A stretch of DNA of 64,000 bases from Virgibacillus sp. MSP4-1 (GCF_010092505.1 NZ_CP048021.1:1550001-1614000), one strand, 5' to 3'. Shown: positions 48,675 to 57,461, counted from the stretch's first letter. Notes: generated by a model from the letters alone, not told the origin. Made by a program: numbers and translations.

Positions 48675-49370
48675 CTAAATATTTTCAATAAGATCCCAGC
48701 TTAGAACACTAATATTAAGGAATCCTTCCCCTTTTAAATACTCACTTATTTCATTCACATGATCTTTCGGTACAATAACCGCTTCGACATCCTCATTTGT
48801 GAATGAAAAATCATCCAGACACCTCCACTCTCTTTCGCCATAAAAAGAATCATCATAATCAGAATCAAAATGTGTCAGTTTCAGAAAGTTTACAAGTGGA
48901 TTGCTTTGGTTGATTCCCAATAACTCCAGGAAATCCATATGGTCTTCAGTACTCCTCTCTTTTGCTTCTCTCTGAACTTGTTTCGGCTGCATTTTTAACA
49001 TTTTAGTCGGATAAGGCTCAAAATATAATACAGGATGGAAATTTTCATGAATTTTCCCGGCGTTAAATCCGATAGCATAATCGCCATAATACTGACGGTG
49101 GAATACCAGATCCTTTAACGGAATGTCACAGACACAGCAAAATTCATCGGTTTCAACCTTTTCCAGAACCTTTTCCGTCGTTGTCGCCTGTAAAACCTTA
49201 CTTTGAAGAATATTTTTTAAATTTCCCATTGCTCTATCAGGATGTCTTAACGTCGTATTTTCCTTCACTTCCCTTAAACACCGGAAGTGATGCCATACCT
49301 CGGAGCCATCCTTAGAGACAGGGCCTCCAGTGAAGTGCCAGTAAATGTTGGAATAAAAACGAGGTTTCAT
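48675..49370 (-). CDS. AbiGi-like protein (possible abortive infection antitoxin family)
   Basis: 231 residues. The opening MKPRFYSNIYWHFTGGP and the later YGEREWRCLDDF (an E-x-EWR motif) resemble the AbiGi family and the related DUF2971 group; AbiGi is the antitoxin of the AbiG phage-exclusion pair. I recognise this from motifs only and cannot confirm the family. No partner toxin is adjacent: the next gene upstream encodes a lipoprotein. CCVCD at about residue 95 could bind metal. AAAGGGG stands at good spacing before the ATG. It is an accessory gene in an otherwise core region and lies beside a family B repeat. Confidence 0.5.
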   Translation of the reverse strand: MKPRFYSNIYWHFTGGPVSKDGSEVWHHFRCLREVKENTTLRHPDRAMGNLKNILQSKVLQATTTEKVLEKVETDEFCCVCDIPLKDLVFHRQYYGDYAIGFNAGKIHENFHPVLYFEPYPTKMLKMQPKQVQREAKERSTEDHMDFLELLGINQSNPLVNFLKLTHFDSDYDDSFYGEREWRCLDDFSFTNEDVEAVIVPKDHVNEISEYLKGEGFLNISVLSWDLIENI

Positions 49371-49414
49371 CGAATTCCCCTTTCTGCACCTTTCTCCCTC
49401 ATAAGCATACAAAA

Positions 49415-49440
49415 GCATTAAGCGTCCATCAGCTTAATGC
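49415..49440 (-). terminator. Terminator of the lipoprotein gene
   Basis: GCATTAAGC / GCTTAATGC stem with TTTTG following on the minus strand; just after the lipoprotein stop. Confidence 0.75.
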
Positions 49441-49450
49441 CCATTTCATT

Positions 49451-49873
49451 TCATTCCAATGTCTGAAGAGTGTCCTTAAATTGATGAAATTCTTTATCAG
49501 TCAGGTTTTCATTCAGCACTACAAGCAAATTATCATGCTGAATGGTCTTTGTCAGAATGCTGTCCGCTTCCCCTTCAAGATTACCAAAATAATCTTTCAT
49601 ATCGTTCAGGCTTTCTTCTGTCGTAAAGCTGAATACCTTTCCTCCTACCTGTTCCTCCACAGATGGAATGGAAAAGGCAAAAGCTTCTTCCAGGTGTTCA
49701 GGAACATGTCCGAGCTCTTCCTTTTTAATGGTTGTACCTTCTTCTAAGAGCAAATCATTCTCCTGAAAAACTTCAAGGGCATCATCTGCACTCCACCGGG
49801 CAAATTCCTCGCTGCATGCACTTAAAAGTACCATACAGCCTATTAGTATGTACATGACCTTTTGCACTTTCAT
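49451..49873 (-). CDS. Putative lipoprotein of unknown function
   Basis: 140 residues. It begins MKVQKVMYILIGCMVLLSAC with a lipobox (LLSAC), so it should be lipid-anchored outside the membrane. The mature part is acidic, with no family I recognise; the pattern FSFTTEESLNDMKDYFGNL suggests a small alpha/beta domain. The ATG has AGAGGTG nine bases upstream; an ATG three codons earlier touches it. It is divergent from the secreted protease gene next door, which may or may not be related in function. Confidence 0.75.
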   Translation of the reverse strand: MKVQKVMYILIGCMVLLSACSEEFARWSADDALEVFQENDLLLEEGTTIKKEELGHVPEHLEEAFAFSIPSVEEQVGGKVFSFTTEESLNDMKDYFGNLEGEADSILTKTIQHDNLLVVLNENLTDKEFHQFKDTLQTLE

Positions 49874-50107
49874 TTCAAGCATCACCTCTTCATTACAATT
49901 GCACACTACACGATTGTCCTTTCTAGTATGACCAGAACCGAATAAAATACTCACTGTTTTTCCAAATCAAACTTCATGCCCAGAAAATATAATAATATAG
50001 TGCAAAAGTTTCTTATTTGGTATATGGAATTTTGAACCCTTTTTCCCAAAGGAATCAACGCCTCTTTTTCAGAAGTTGTTATGTATATTCTGAAAAGGAG
50101 GAATAAT

Positions 50108-51316
50108 ATGAAAAAAGTAATTTGGTATGCAATTGCTGCGATTTTGGCCTTAACGGCTTTTCCCGTTATGGGAACCGCAGCAGCAAGTACAGAGTCCCCG
50201 ATTAAGGACAGTCAAAATTCTGTTCAGCCAGTAGGAAATGCGGGCGATTATGTGAAAGGAGAAGTCATTGTTAAGTTTAAAGAAAGCACAACGAACGAAA
50301 GACAGAAGCAAGTCGCCAAAAAGGCTGGTGCAAAAGTCGCCAAAGACGAGGATATTGTAAAATCTCCTGTTAAAGTACTTAAAGTTGGTAATGTTGAAGC
50401 CGTAGTCAGAGCATTAAACAAAAATCCCAATGTCGAGTATGCTGAGCCCAATTATAAAATGAGTGCTACATGGGCTCCCGATGATACCTATGCAAATCCT
50501 TCCTATCAATACGGGCTATTTTCAACAAATACAGACCATGCCTGGGATATTGCCCGGGGCAGCAGTAATCAGGAAATTGCTGTTATCGATACTGGTGTAG
50601 ATTATCAGCATGAAGATCTAAATAACAAAACAATCTTGGGCTATGACTTCGTGCAGAACGATTATGACCCAATGGATCGCAATGGACATGGCACTCATGT
50701 AGCCGGAACTGCAGCAGCCGAGACCAATAACGGAACTGGTGTTGCTGGTATGGCACCGGGAACTAATGTTCTGGCCGTACGTGTACTCGATGCTAGAGGC
50801 AGTGGATCGCTTGCTGACATTGTAGATGGTATTCATTATGCAGCAGACTATGGCGCTGAAGTCATCAATTTATCCCTTGGATGTAACTGTGATACCCAGG
50901 CTTTAGAGGATGCTGTCAATTATGCCTGGAATCAAGGTTCAGTAGTTATCGCAGCAGCTGGAAATGATGGTGTATCCACGACATTTGAACCCGCTTCCTA
51001 CGAAAATGTGATTTCAGTAGCCGCTGTGGATCATAATAACCAGCTGGCGAGTTTCTCGAATTATGGATCATGGGTTGATGTAGCTGCACCTGGTGTTGAC
51101 ATCGCTTCTACAGTCCAGCGTAATGGCTATGCCTATATGTCTGGTACATCCATGGCCTCACCACATGTTGCAGGTCTGGCAGGATTATTAGCAGGACAAA
51201 ATCGAAGCCACAATGAAATTCGTTCAGCCATTGAACAAACAGCGGCCCCTATTAGTGGAACCGGCTCCTATTTTAAACATGGCCTTATCGATTCTTACGC
51301 TGCTGTTAATTATTAA
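50108..51316 (+). CDS. Secreted subtilisin-like serine protease
   Basis: S8 family extracellular protease. A signal peptide covers about residues 1-26 (VIWYAIAAILALTAF, cleavage near TAAAS), then a propeptide (YVKGEVIVKFKESTTNE to about 120). The mature domain has the triad: Asp in AVIDTGVDYQHEDL, His in RNGHGTHVAGTAAAE, Ser in MSGTSMASPHVAGLAG, with the oxyanion Asn in AAAGNDG. 402 residues, close to thermitase-like enzymes. GGCNC-type cysteines (GCNCD) are unusual for a Bacillus subtilase and could form a disulphide. AAAAGGAGG precedes the ATG; a strong terminator follows. Confidence 0.95.
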   Translation: MKKVIWYAIAAILALTAFPVMGTAAASTESPIKDSQNSVQPVGNAGDYVKGEVIVKFKESTTNERQKQVAKKAGAKVAKDEDIVKSPVKVLKVGNVEAVVRALNKNPNVEYAEPNYKMSATWAPDDTYANPSYQYGLFSTNTDHAWDIARGSSNQEIAVIDTGVDYQHEDLNNKTILGYDFVQNDYDPMDRNGHGTHVAGTAAAETNNGTGVAGMAPGTNVLAVRVLDARGSGSLADIVDGIHYAADYGAEVINLSLGCNCDTQALEDAVNYAWNQGSVVIAAAGNDGVSTTFEPASYENVISVAAVDHNNQLASFSNYGSWVDVAAPGVDIASTVQRNGYAYMSGTSMASPHVAGLAGLLAGQNRSHNEIRSAIEQTAAPISGTGSYFKHGLIDSYAAVNY

Positions 51317-51322
51317 TACTAT

Positions 51323-51365
51323 CCTAAAACGGCCTCACAGGATAACCTGTTGAGGCCGTTTTAGG
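51323..51365 (+). terminator. Terminator of the protease gene
   Basis: Perfect 15-base stem CCTAAAACGGCCTCA / TGAGGCCGTTTTAGG after the stop codon. Confidence 0.85.
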
Positions 51366-51420
51366 TCTCATGCAATACGGTGAAGGCCTATATAACATGT
51401 GTTCCAAACTAAAATAAAGA

Positions 51421-51464
51421 AAGGCCTCAATCCCTTAACATATAACTTAAGAGATTGAGGCCTT
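51421..51464 (-). terminator. Terminator of the tRNA pair
   Basis: AAGGCCTCAATC / GATTGAGGCCTT stem, extended by CTTAA / TTAAG, just beyond the tRNA-Arg on the minus strand. Confidence 0.8.
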
Positions 51465-51473
51465 ATTTGATAA

Positions 51474-51547
51474 TGTCCCAGGAGAGATTCGAACTCCCGA
51501 CCCACAGCTTAGAAGGCTGTTGCTCTATCCTGCTGAGCTACTGGGAC
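51474..51547 (-). tRNA. tRNA-Arg (UCU)
   Basis: 74 bases. Acceptor stem GTCCCAG / CTGGGAC with discriminator A, D-loop AGCTCAGCAGGATAGAGC, anticodon stem ACAGC / GCTGT around CTTCTAA (anticodon TCT), T-arm GTTCGAAT. CCA is not encoded. Confidence 0.95.
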
Positions 51548-51551
51548 ATGG

Positions 51552-51622
51552 AGCGGGTGATGGGAATCGAACCCACGACATCAGCTTGGAAGGCTGAGGT
51601 TTTACCACTAAACTACACCCGC
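51552..51622 (-). tRNA. tRNA-Gly (UCC)
   Basis: 71 bases. Acceptor stem GCGGGTG / CACCCGC, D-loop AGTTTAGTGGTAAAACC, anticodon loop CTTCCAA (anticodon TCC), T-arm GTTCGATT. CCA is not encoded. It lies four bases before tRNA-Arg in the same transcript. Confidence 0.95.
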
Positions 51623-51695
51623 AACAGACAAAACCTATTATAAGAAGATTTGACGTTTATGTCAATAAGTTTTACGAAAAAATTTTAATAACCTT

Positions 51696-51726
51696 CTATC
51701 ACCGGAGAAATTTCTCCTGGTGATAG
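51696..51726 (-). terminator. Hairpin after ysnB
   Basis: CTATCACC GGAGAAATTTCTCC T GGTGATAG, a near-perfect 31-base palindrome 33 bases after the ysnB stop, followed on the minus strand by an A/T-rich tract. It may end the gerM-ysnB transcript and is also the hairpin part of a family B-like copy. Confidence 0.6.
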
Positions 51727-51743
51727 AGCGGTTTTCCATCAAT

Positions 51744-51777
51744 TTGAGGGTATTACGGCTAGTTCATGCGTGATAAA
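51744..51777 (+). repeat. 3' end of a family B element overlapping ysnB
   Basis: TTGAGGGTATTACGGCTAG then TTCATGCGTGATAAA, matching the family end at 11199-11234 (GGGGATTACGGCCAG / TTAATACGCGATAAA) at most positions. It overlaps the last codons and stop of ysnB on the other strand. Confidence 0.55.
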
Positions 51778-52289
51778 TGAATAGCCGTTGTGGCTTCAAC
51801 TTCCCCTCGGAGATTTAAAAATTCTACCTGAAGCTCATTCTGTCTCTCCCATCCCAGGCGTACATAAGTGGGCGTTGTACCTGCAGCCCCGCCCCGAGGC
51901 TCTCGTATACTTCCAGGATTAATAAATAAAGTGTCCTTTACTTTTTCCGCCCCTGCGAGATGAGAGTGTCCAAAGCAGGCAATATTGGATCCTGTTTCCT
52001 CTGCTCTGTACGAGACTGGCATTAAACTTGTCTTAACCTGATAAAGGTGTCCATGGGTTACGAAAATCTTCTGACCACCCACCGATAATTGTGTCTCTTC
52101 AGGGTAATTCTGATCAAAGTCACAATTCCCACGTACTTTATAAAAAGAACTCATTTCCTCTGAATGATAATCAAGTTCAGAATCCCCGCAATGCACAAAA
52201 GCATCTGCTTCATGCTGATGGCGTTCTTTAATCCTGTTTAATTCTTCGGTTAGGCCGTGACTATCACTGGTAATGATCACAACAGACAA
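51759..52289 (-). CDS. ysnB: YfcE/MJ0936-family metallophosphoesterase YsnB
   Basis: Calcineurin-like phosphodiesterase of the YfcE family. Metal motifs: ITSDSHG near the start, HCGDSE, RGNCD, VTHGH and FGHSHLAG, then NPGSIREPRGG. 176 residues from a TTG nine bases after GGAG; a TTG two codons earlier is closer to it. The final residues (HLSRMN) and the stop codon are encoded by DNA that matches the end of repeat family B, so the C-terminus may have been replaced. It follows rdgB directly in the rph-rdgB-ysnB order of B. subtilis. Confidence 0.92.
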   Translation of the reverse strand: MSVVIITSDSHGLTEELNRIKERHQHEADAFVHCGDSELDYHSEEMSSFYKVRGNCDFDQNYPEETQLSVGGQKIFVTHGHLYQVKTSLMPVSYRAEETGSNIACFGHSHLAGAEKVKDTLFINPGSIREPRGGAAGTTPTYVRLGWERQNELQVEFLNLRGEVEATTAIHLSRMN

Positions 52290-52295
52290 CGTCAA

Positions 52296-52901
52296 TCACT
52301 CCATTATTTCATTCGTTTTTATGTAATCAAGCATCTTTTCAATCGCATGACGACGATGACTAATACGATTTTTTTCATCAGGAGAAAGTTCAGCAAGGGT
52401 CCGATCCATATTTTCAGGATAGAAAATAGGATCATAACCAAAGCCGTTCTTCCCTTTTTCTTCTAATCCAATGTACCCTTCACAAGTACCTCGTTTAACA
52501 ATGGTTTCCTTTTCAGGGCGGGCTAACGCAAGTACGCAAACAAAGCGGGCGGAGCGATCTGGCATCTCCACCCCTTTTAACTGTTCGAGGACTTTCTCAA
52601 GATTCTTCTGGTCATTTTTTTCGAGTCCGGCATAACGGGCAGAATATACACCGGGACTCCCATTTAGTGCATCTGCCTCAAGACCGGAATCATCACTCAT
52701 CACAGGCTGTGAAAAGCGCTTGGAGACTTCTTCAGCTTTAATTTTGGCATTGGCTTCAAACGTATCCCCTGTTTCCTCAATTTCCGGAATCGGTTCGCCT
52801 AATTCAGGTAAACTGACAATTTCGATCCCGATGCTTGAAAAAATGTCCTTAAACTCAGCAGCTTTCCCCTGATTCGTGGTAGCAAGAATGACCTTTTTCA
52901 T
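52296..52901 (-). CDS. rdgB: Non-canonical purine NTP pyrophosphatase
   Basis: RdgB/HAM1 enzyme (YsnA) that removes ITP, dITP and XTP from the nucleotide pool. The signature [18 protein letters not shown] opens the protein, [24 protein letters not shown] and [11 protein letters not shown] follow. 201 residues. It overlaps the rph stop by four bases and is followed at once by ysnB, a tight operon. Confidence 0.96.
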   Translation of the reverse strand: MKKVILATTNQGKAAEFKDIFSSIGIEIVSLPELGEPIPEIEETGDTFEANAKIKAEEVSKRFSQPVMSDDSGLEADALNGSPGVYSARYAGLEKNDQKNLEKVLEQLKGVEMPDRSARFVCVLALARPEKETIVKRGTCEGYIGLEEKGKNGFGYDPIFYPENMDRTLAELSPDEKNRISHRRHAIEKMLDYIKTNEIME

Positions 52902-53671
52902 TCCTTCTTATCCCCCTGAGCCGACTTTTGCTTTTTCAAAAGTTCTTCATGCCATTTTCCGACCGCTACCCGTTGAATTTCAAAAATCTCTTTTAAGCCG
53001 CCATCGGCCAACTGAAGCATTTTATCCAGTTCGTCATATGTAAACGTATCTTCTTCACCAGTTCCCTGAATCTCAACAAACTCACGGCTGCCGTTCATGA
53101 CGATGTTTAAATCAACTTTAGCCTCTGAATCTTCACGATAACAAAGGTCAAGAATTTCTGATCCACCTGGTAATATTCCAACAGAAATAGCTGCTAAATA
53201 ATTGTTAATGGGAAATTCCTTGATGGATTTCGCTTCCATTAACTTTCCAAAGGCATGAACCATTGCTACAAAAGCTCCGGTAATGGAGGCTGTACGTGTA
53301 CCGCCATCTGCCTGTATGACATCACAATCAATCCAGACAGTACGTTCACCGATTTTATCCAGGTCAACGACAGCCCTAAGTGAACGACCGATTAGACGCT
53401 GGATTTCCATTGTACGACCGGAAACCTTTCCTTTGGATGACTCTCTAATATTCCTTTGTTCAGTTGCTCTTGGCAACATGGCGTATTCTGCTGTAATCCA
53501 GCCCTTTCCCTGACCACGTAAAAAGGGAGGAACACGATCTTCTATACTTGCATTACAAATGACCTTGGTATCTCCTACACTAATAAGAACGGAACCTTCC
53601 GGATGTTTTGTGAAATTGGTTTCCATATGTACTTTTCGTAGTTCATTCGCTTCTCTACCATCTGTTCTCAT
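52898..53671 (-). CDS. rph: Ribonuclease PH
   Basis: Phosphorolytic 3'-5' exonuclease that trims tRNA precursors. [17 protein letters not shown] at the start, [18 protein letters not shown], and [20 protein letters not shown] with the catalytic residues. 257 residues. First of rph-rdgB-ysnB, following gerM by about 175 bases with a terminator between. Confidence 0.97.
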   Translation of the reverse strand: MRTDGREANELRKVHMETNFTKHPEGSVLISVGDTKVICNASIEDRVPPFLRGQGKGWITAEYAMLPRATEQRNIRESSKGKVSGRTMEIQRLIGRSLRAVVDLDKIGERTVWIDCDVIQADGGTRTASITGAFVAMVHAFGKLMEAKSIKEFPINNYLAAISVGILPGGSEILDLCYREDSEAKVDLNIVMNGSREFVEIQGTGEEDTFTYDELDKMLQLADGGLKEIFEIQRVAVGKWHEELLKKQKSAQGDKKE

Positions 53672-53787
53672 TGAATGATCCTCCTTCTGAGACTTTACCT
53701 TATCACTTTACTCTTATAATAACAAATATTAAATGGAACATGTTTCTTCTGGTTTTCTTATCTTTATTTAATCATTTCACAGGCCAC

Positions 53788-53812
53788 AAAAAAGAGGCTG
53801 ATGACCAGCCCC
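53788..53812 (-). terminator. Terminator of gerM
   Basis: GGGGCTG / CAGCCTC stem with five-base loop followed by TTTTTT on the minus strand, shortly after gerM. Confidence 0.82.
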
Positions 53813-53846
53813 TGTCTGACATATGTTAGTATATACATCTTTTGGA

Positions 53847-54950
53847 TTAAATACCACTAGGTTCAGAAACATCCTCCCTGGTTACCGGCTGAGAATAGGC
53901 TTCACCATTTTCATTAAATACCTGTTCTGTTCCTTCTACCTTAATTTGTACAGATTCCACCTTAGGATGCTCGGTTAATGTCAGTACAATAGAACTCAAT
54001 ACCGGATCAGAAATTGTCTGGTTCTTCTCATCATTAAAAATCGACTTATTAAAGGTTAGCGCTAATACCCCATCCTTATTCACCGGCTTTTTCGTCAGCT
54101 CTACGTCATTCTGGAACACATTTACCAGACCTGTAAGTTCATAGTCAGGGCCTTCAACAAGCTGATTAATGACCCTCTCATATTTACTGTTACTTTCACT
54201 TTCTACTCTTGTTGTAACAGGAACATAATAATAATGCTCTTCCTGCTGAGCAGGGTAATAAACGGTCACAGACTCACTATTCATTAAATCCGTAACGTCC
54301 CCAACGTGTAAATTAATCCCATCTGACCGTGTATACCCATTACCAATCGGAGTGCCATTTACAGGCATGACATTCTGTTCGACTCCATCGATTTGAAGTT
54401 TAATCCGATCGACCGAATCAAATTGAGTCAGGGTAAACGTCATGGCCTGAATAATTTTCAATTCATTTTCTGCCTTATACTCTTTGAACTCTTTTGAAAC
54501 GTCTACCACTAATGTACCATTATCCTGTAAATTCAGACTGTTGATGTTTGTACCAGCTGGTATGACAGCCTGAAAACCATTAGGCAGAATATCAGAGACC
54601 GGGCCATCCTTTACTAAGTATTCCAGAGTCTGTTTTGCAACTTCCTTTGAATCTGCCTGAGGAAGTGGTAATGTCTGCGAAACGACCATACCGTTCTCAT
54701 CTATTAAATATAGTTCTCTATTTGTTGTTTCAGTGGTTTTTGCATCCTTTTTATTTTTGGTTTCCTCACTTTCCTTCTTATTTTCAGAAGCTTCCTTTTT
54801 GTTCTCTGCATTATCTAAATCATTGACTGTCTGAACATTTTGAGGTGGATCCATGAGTTCCTCCAATGATTGTTCTCCTTGCAAGCAGCCTGATAGCAGT
54901 ACAATACTGGATGCCAATGCCGTTCCTATCCAGATTGATCGTTTTTGCAT
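53847..54950 (-). CDS. gerM: Germination and sporulation lipoprotein GerM
   Basis: Spore protein linked to the SpoIIQ-SpoIIIAH channel and to germination. It starts MQKRSIWIGTALASSIVLL with the lipobox LLSGC, then a Lys/Glu linker at about 35-70 and two GERMN domains (about 90-220 and 230-355). 367 residues from the ATG with GGGAGGG upstream. The position between murI and rph is the conserved one. Confidence 0.95.
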   Translation of the reverse strand: MQKRSIWIGTALASSIVLLSGCLQGEQSLEELMDPPQNVQTVNDLDNAENKKEASENKKESEETKNKKDAKTTETTNRELYLIDENGMVVSQTLPLPQADSKEVAKQTLEYLVKDGPVSDILPNGFQAVIPAGTNINSLNLQDNGTLVVDVSKEFKEYKAENELKIIQAMTFTLTQFDSVDRIKLQIDGVEQNVMPVNGTPIGNGYTRSDGINLHVGDVTDLMNSESVTVYYPAQQEEHYYYVPVTTRVESESNSKYERVINQLVEGPDYELTGLVNVFQNDVELTKKPVNKDGVLALTFNKSIFNDEKNQTISDPVLSSIVLTLTEHPKVESVQIKVEGTEQVFNENGEAYSQPVTREDVSEPSGI

Positions 54951-55040
54951 GCTTTTCCCTCCCATGATGGTTTGTACTATTATTTATACGAGCTATTTTT
55001 AAATTTAGACCAAAAAATATAGGGAAAAGCTTTGGATAAT

Positions 55041-55071
55041 CAAAAAACTTCCCCAATGTTATGAGGAAGTT
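55041..55071 (-). terminator. Terminator of murI
   Basis: AACTTCCTC / GGGGAAGTT stem followed by TTTTTTG on the minus strand, just after murI. Confidence 0.8.
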
Positions 55072-55080
55072 GGCTTACTC

Positions 55081-55875
55081 TTATAATTTAATATTTTGCA
55101 CAAACGCAAGGGGATACCCGAACCATACTTTAGCGATTTGCTCAAATAGTTTTAGGTTACCAGTTGTATAAAATTTATGCTGAGGAATGCGTTCCCCCTG
55201 ATATAATAGATTGTTGTAGGACAGAATCGTACTCACTTCTCTGGCAGTTTCATCCCCTGAAGAAATCACAGACACTTTTTCTCCCATCACCTCCTGAATG
55301 AGTGGCTTCAAAAGAGGATAATGGGTACAGCCCAGGATTAACGTATCAATATTCGTATTTAGCAGCGGTGATAAAGAATCATAAACAGTCTGACGGGCAT
55401 TATCCCCTTCCAATTCACCGCTTTCTACAAGAGGAACCAGAGCTGGACATGCTAAGCTGTATACATGAATGGATGAATGAATCTGTTTCAGCACATCAGG
55501 ATAGGCTTTACTTTCAATTGTTCCTATTGTACCAATAATTCCGACGTTTAAATTATTGGTTGTTTTAATAGCGGCTCTTGCCCCTGGCTGAATAACACCA
55601 ATAACGGGAACCTCAAGCTTCTCTCTTAATTCCTCTAACACAAAAGCAGTAGCCGTATTACATGCGACAACTAACATTTTTATATCTGAATGAATTAAGT
55701 ACCGAACCATTTCCCACGTATATTGTCTCACCTGTTCTTCCGGTCTCGGGCCATAAGGACACCTCAATGTATCTCCAAGATAGATAAATTCTTCTTTTGG
55801 CAATTGACGGATTAATTCCTTTGCAACCGTTAATCCTCCAACCCCAGAGTCTATAATTCCAATTGGTTGTTTCAC
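55081..55875 (-). CDS. murI: Glutamate racemase
   Basis: Makes D-glutamate for peptidoglycan (RacE in B. subtilis). [17 protein letters not shown] carries the catalytic Asp; the two catalytic cysteines are in [10 protein letters not shown] (Cys72) and [11 protein letters not shown]. 264 residues. Located between gerM and ysmB as in B. subtilis. Confidence 0.97.
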   Translation of the reverse strand: MKQPIGIIDSGVGGLTVAKELIRQLPKEEFIYLGDTLRCPYGPRPEEQVRQYTWEMVRYLIHSDIKMLVVACNTATAFVLEELREKLEVPVIGVIQPGARAAIKTTNNLNVGIIGTIGTIESKAYPDVLKQIHSSIHVYSLACPALVPLVESGELEGDNARQTVYDSLSPLLNTNIDTLILGCTHYPLLKPLIQEVMGEKVSVISSGDETAREVSTILSYNNLLYQGERIPQHKFYTTGNLKLFEQIAKVWFGYPLAFVQNIKL

Positions 55876-55911
55876 AGTGAATCGCCTTTCTGTTCTGGAT
55901 TTAAGATCATG

Positions 55912-56367
55912 CTAAGATTTATTCTGGTAATCGGAAATATCATGATTTAATTGACTTAACACATTTTTTAATGTATGAACCTGATTCTGGTCATAGCTTT
56001 GTAAAACCTCTTGTAAATACTGCTGGCGTTTAGAGATAACTTCATCAATGATCGTTCTCCCTTTTTCCAGTAAATGAATCCGGACAACTCGACGGTCATT
56101 TGGATCAGGAACACGTTTAACAAGCTCATTTTTTTCCAGACGATCGACTAGATCAGTCGTCGTACTAAAAGCTGAAAATAATTTTTTCGATAACTCGCCA
56201 ATGGTTAAATCTCCTTCATCTAATAACCATTGTAATGCAATAAACTGTGGGGTTGTGATTGGATAATGTGCCAGAATTTCCCTTCCCTTTTGTTTAAGGA
56301 TATAGGAAATATTGCGCAAATCCTTTTCTAAATGTGCAATCGTTTCTGCATCTATAGGTTTAGCCAC
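55912..56367 (-). CDS. ysmB: MarR-family transcription regulator YsmB
   Basis: Winged-helix MarR-type regulator of 151 residues. The DNA-binding part runs TIGELSKKLFSAFSTTTDLV then DRLEKNELVKRVPDPNDRRVV, the wing typical of the family, and the C-terminal helices dimerise. Target genes are unknown. It lies upstream of murI with a 36-base gap. Confidence 0.92.
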   Translation of the reverse strand: MAKPIDAETIAHLEKDLRNISYILKQKGREILAHYPITTPQFIALQWLLDEGDLTIGELSKKLFSAFSTTTDLVDRLEKNELVKRVPDPNDRRVVRIHLLEKGRTIIDEVISKRQQYLQEVLQSYDQNQVHTLKNVLSQLNHDISDYQNKS

Positions 56368-56436
56368 TTGTTTTCCCCCTACATATTCGTCGCGACTTGC
56401 TTATCCCGCATGACCTGAACACTAAGGAATACTCCT

Positions 56437-56500
56437 GAGAATTAGCACCGCAGAAGCAAGTGTACTTTCTTGCTTCGAGTCGCCTCCGCTTTTCTATTCT
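56437..56500 (-). repeat. GC-rich repeat (family C), short variant
   Basis: On the minus strand: AAAAGCGGAGGCGACTCGAA then a hairpin GAAGCAAG / CTTGCTTC. It shares GCGGAGGCGA with the other family C copies but lacks the central inverted repeat. Located between ysmB and gerE. Confidence 0.5.
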
Positions 56501-56550
56501 ATTTTCTATGTTTTTTTTGAAAATATCAAGTTACGATTTTGTTGCAGGTA

Positions 56551-56590
56551 AAAAAAGAGGCTGATGCCAAGGTGTCCCTGGATCAGCCTC
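56551..56590 (-). terminator. Terminator of gerE
   Basis: GAGGCTGAT / ATCAGCCTC stem followed by TTTTTTT on the minus strand, immediately after gerE. Confidence 0.88.
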
Positions 56591-56595
56591 AACGT

Positions 56596-56820
56596 TTAAA
56601 GCTTTAACTCCCCCATGCGAAGGAGCTCGACAACTGCTTGTGAACGCCCCTTTACACCAAGTTTTTGCATTGCATTGGATATATGGTTCCGAACTGTTTT
56701 TTCCGAAATAAACAGCTCTTCAGCTATTTCTTTCGTTGTTCGGTCCTGAACCAGCAATTCAAAAACTTCTTTTTCCCGTTTTGTTAGTAGCTGCTTCGTG
56801 TTATAATCCTCATTATTCAA
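56596..56820 (-). CDS. gerE: Spore coat regulator GerE
   Basis: LuxR/FixJ-type helix-turn-helix protein of 74 residues without a receiver domain; the last regulator of the mother-cell cascade, controlling SigK coat genes. LLTKREKEVFELLVQDRTTK, EIAEELFISEKTVRNHISNA and MQKLGVKGRSQAVVEL form the four-helix DNA-binding domain. A SigK-like promoter lies upstream. Confidence 0.97.
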   Translation of the reverse strand: MNNEDYNTKQLLTKREKEVFELLVQDRTTKEIAEELFISEKTVRNHISNAMQKLGVKGRSQAVVELLRMGELKL

Positions 56821-56881
56821 TCGGGAACCCCTCCTTGCTGTACATGAGCCACAAGGAATAAGGGGAATTATTTAGTCATTG

Positions 56882-56909
56882 TATAGTATGTATAGCGCAA
56901 AACTGCCGT
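56882..56909 (-). promoter_or_regulatory. SigK-type promoter of gerE
   Basis: Minus strand: CATACTATA (56882-56890) fits the SigK -10 CATANNNTA perfectly and an AC (56908-56909, context GCAC) stands 17 bases upstream. gerE is SigK-dependent in B. subtilis, which supports the call. Confidence 0.6.
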
Positions 56910-56952
56910 GCCCTCATTTGAGCATAAAACCATGTATATTCAGAAAAAATGG

Positions 56953-57417
56953 TCATATGCTTAAATGGTCATGAGAGCTGTTTAATTTCTCCAGTTCCTT
57001 TTCCGTGAAAAGTACAGGCGTTCCTGAATCGGGATGAATCTTTACAATACGTCCACGTCCGGTGAAACACACCTCTCTATCCTGATTGATTCCCAAATAA
57101 TGAATGTCCACAGAAGTATTTCCTACATGATTCGCCTTCACATACAATTTCAGTGAATCCGTAAAATAAATTTGTTTATGATAATCACATTGCAAATCCG
57201 CGACAACCGGGATTCCGTCCTGCGCATCACTCAAGTCCTGAAAAACTCCAATATGGCTAAAAAAGGCAATGCGTGCTTCCTCAAAATAAATAAAAGGGGA
57301 AACATTGTTCACATGCCCGAACATATCTGTTTCAGAAAAGCGAATCTTTACCGGAATATAAAAAGTGAACTCCTCCTGCCACGTTTCCATATCTGATATA
57401 TAATTAACTGTCTTCAC
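56953..57417 (-). CDS. ysmA: Acyl-CoA thioesterase-like hotdog protein YsmA
   Basis: Hotdog-fold thioesterase of the 4-hydroxybenzoyl-CoA thioesterase type. The signature RFSETDMFGHVNNVSPFIYF contains the catalytic Asp and the conserved His-Val-Asn-Asn. 154 residues from a GTG with AGGAGG seven bases upstream; the longer frame to 57492 would run across the sdhB terminator and is rejected. Substrate unknown. It lies between gerE and sdhB. Confidence 0.88.
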   Translation of the reverse strand: MKTVNYISDMETWQEEFTFYIPVKIRFSETDMFGHVNNVSPFIYFEEARIAFFSHIGVFQDLSDAQDGIPVVADLQCDYHKQIYFTDSLKLYVKANHVGNTSVDIHYLGINQDREVCFTGRGRIVKIHPDSGTPVLFTEKELEKLNSSHDHLSI

Positions 57418-57461
57418 ATTCCTTCCTCCTATTACTAATAGTTCATACGTGTATACAAATT

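Noticed and set aside
48675-51316. Prophage or defence island
   Set aside because: Only one possible defence gene; the flanking genes are a lipoprotein, a subtilase and tRNAs, with no integrase or phage genes. The tRNAs show no attachment-site duplication that I can see.
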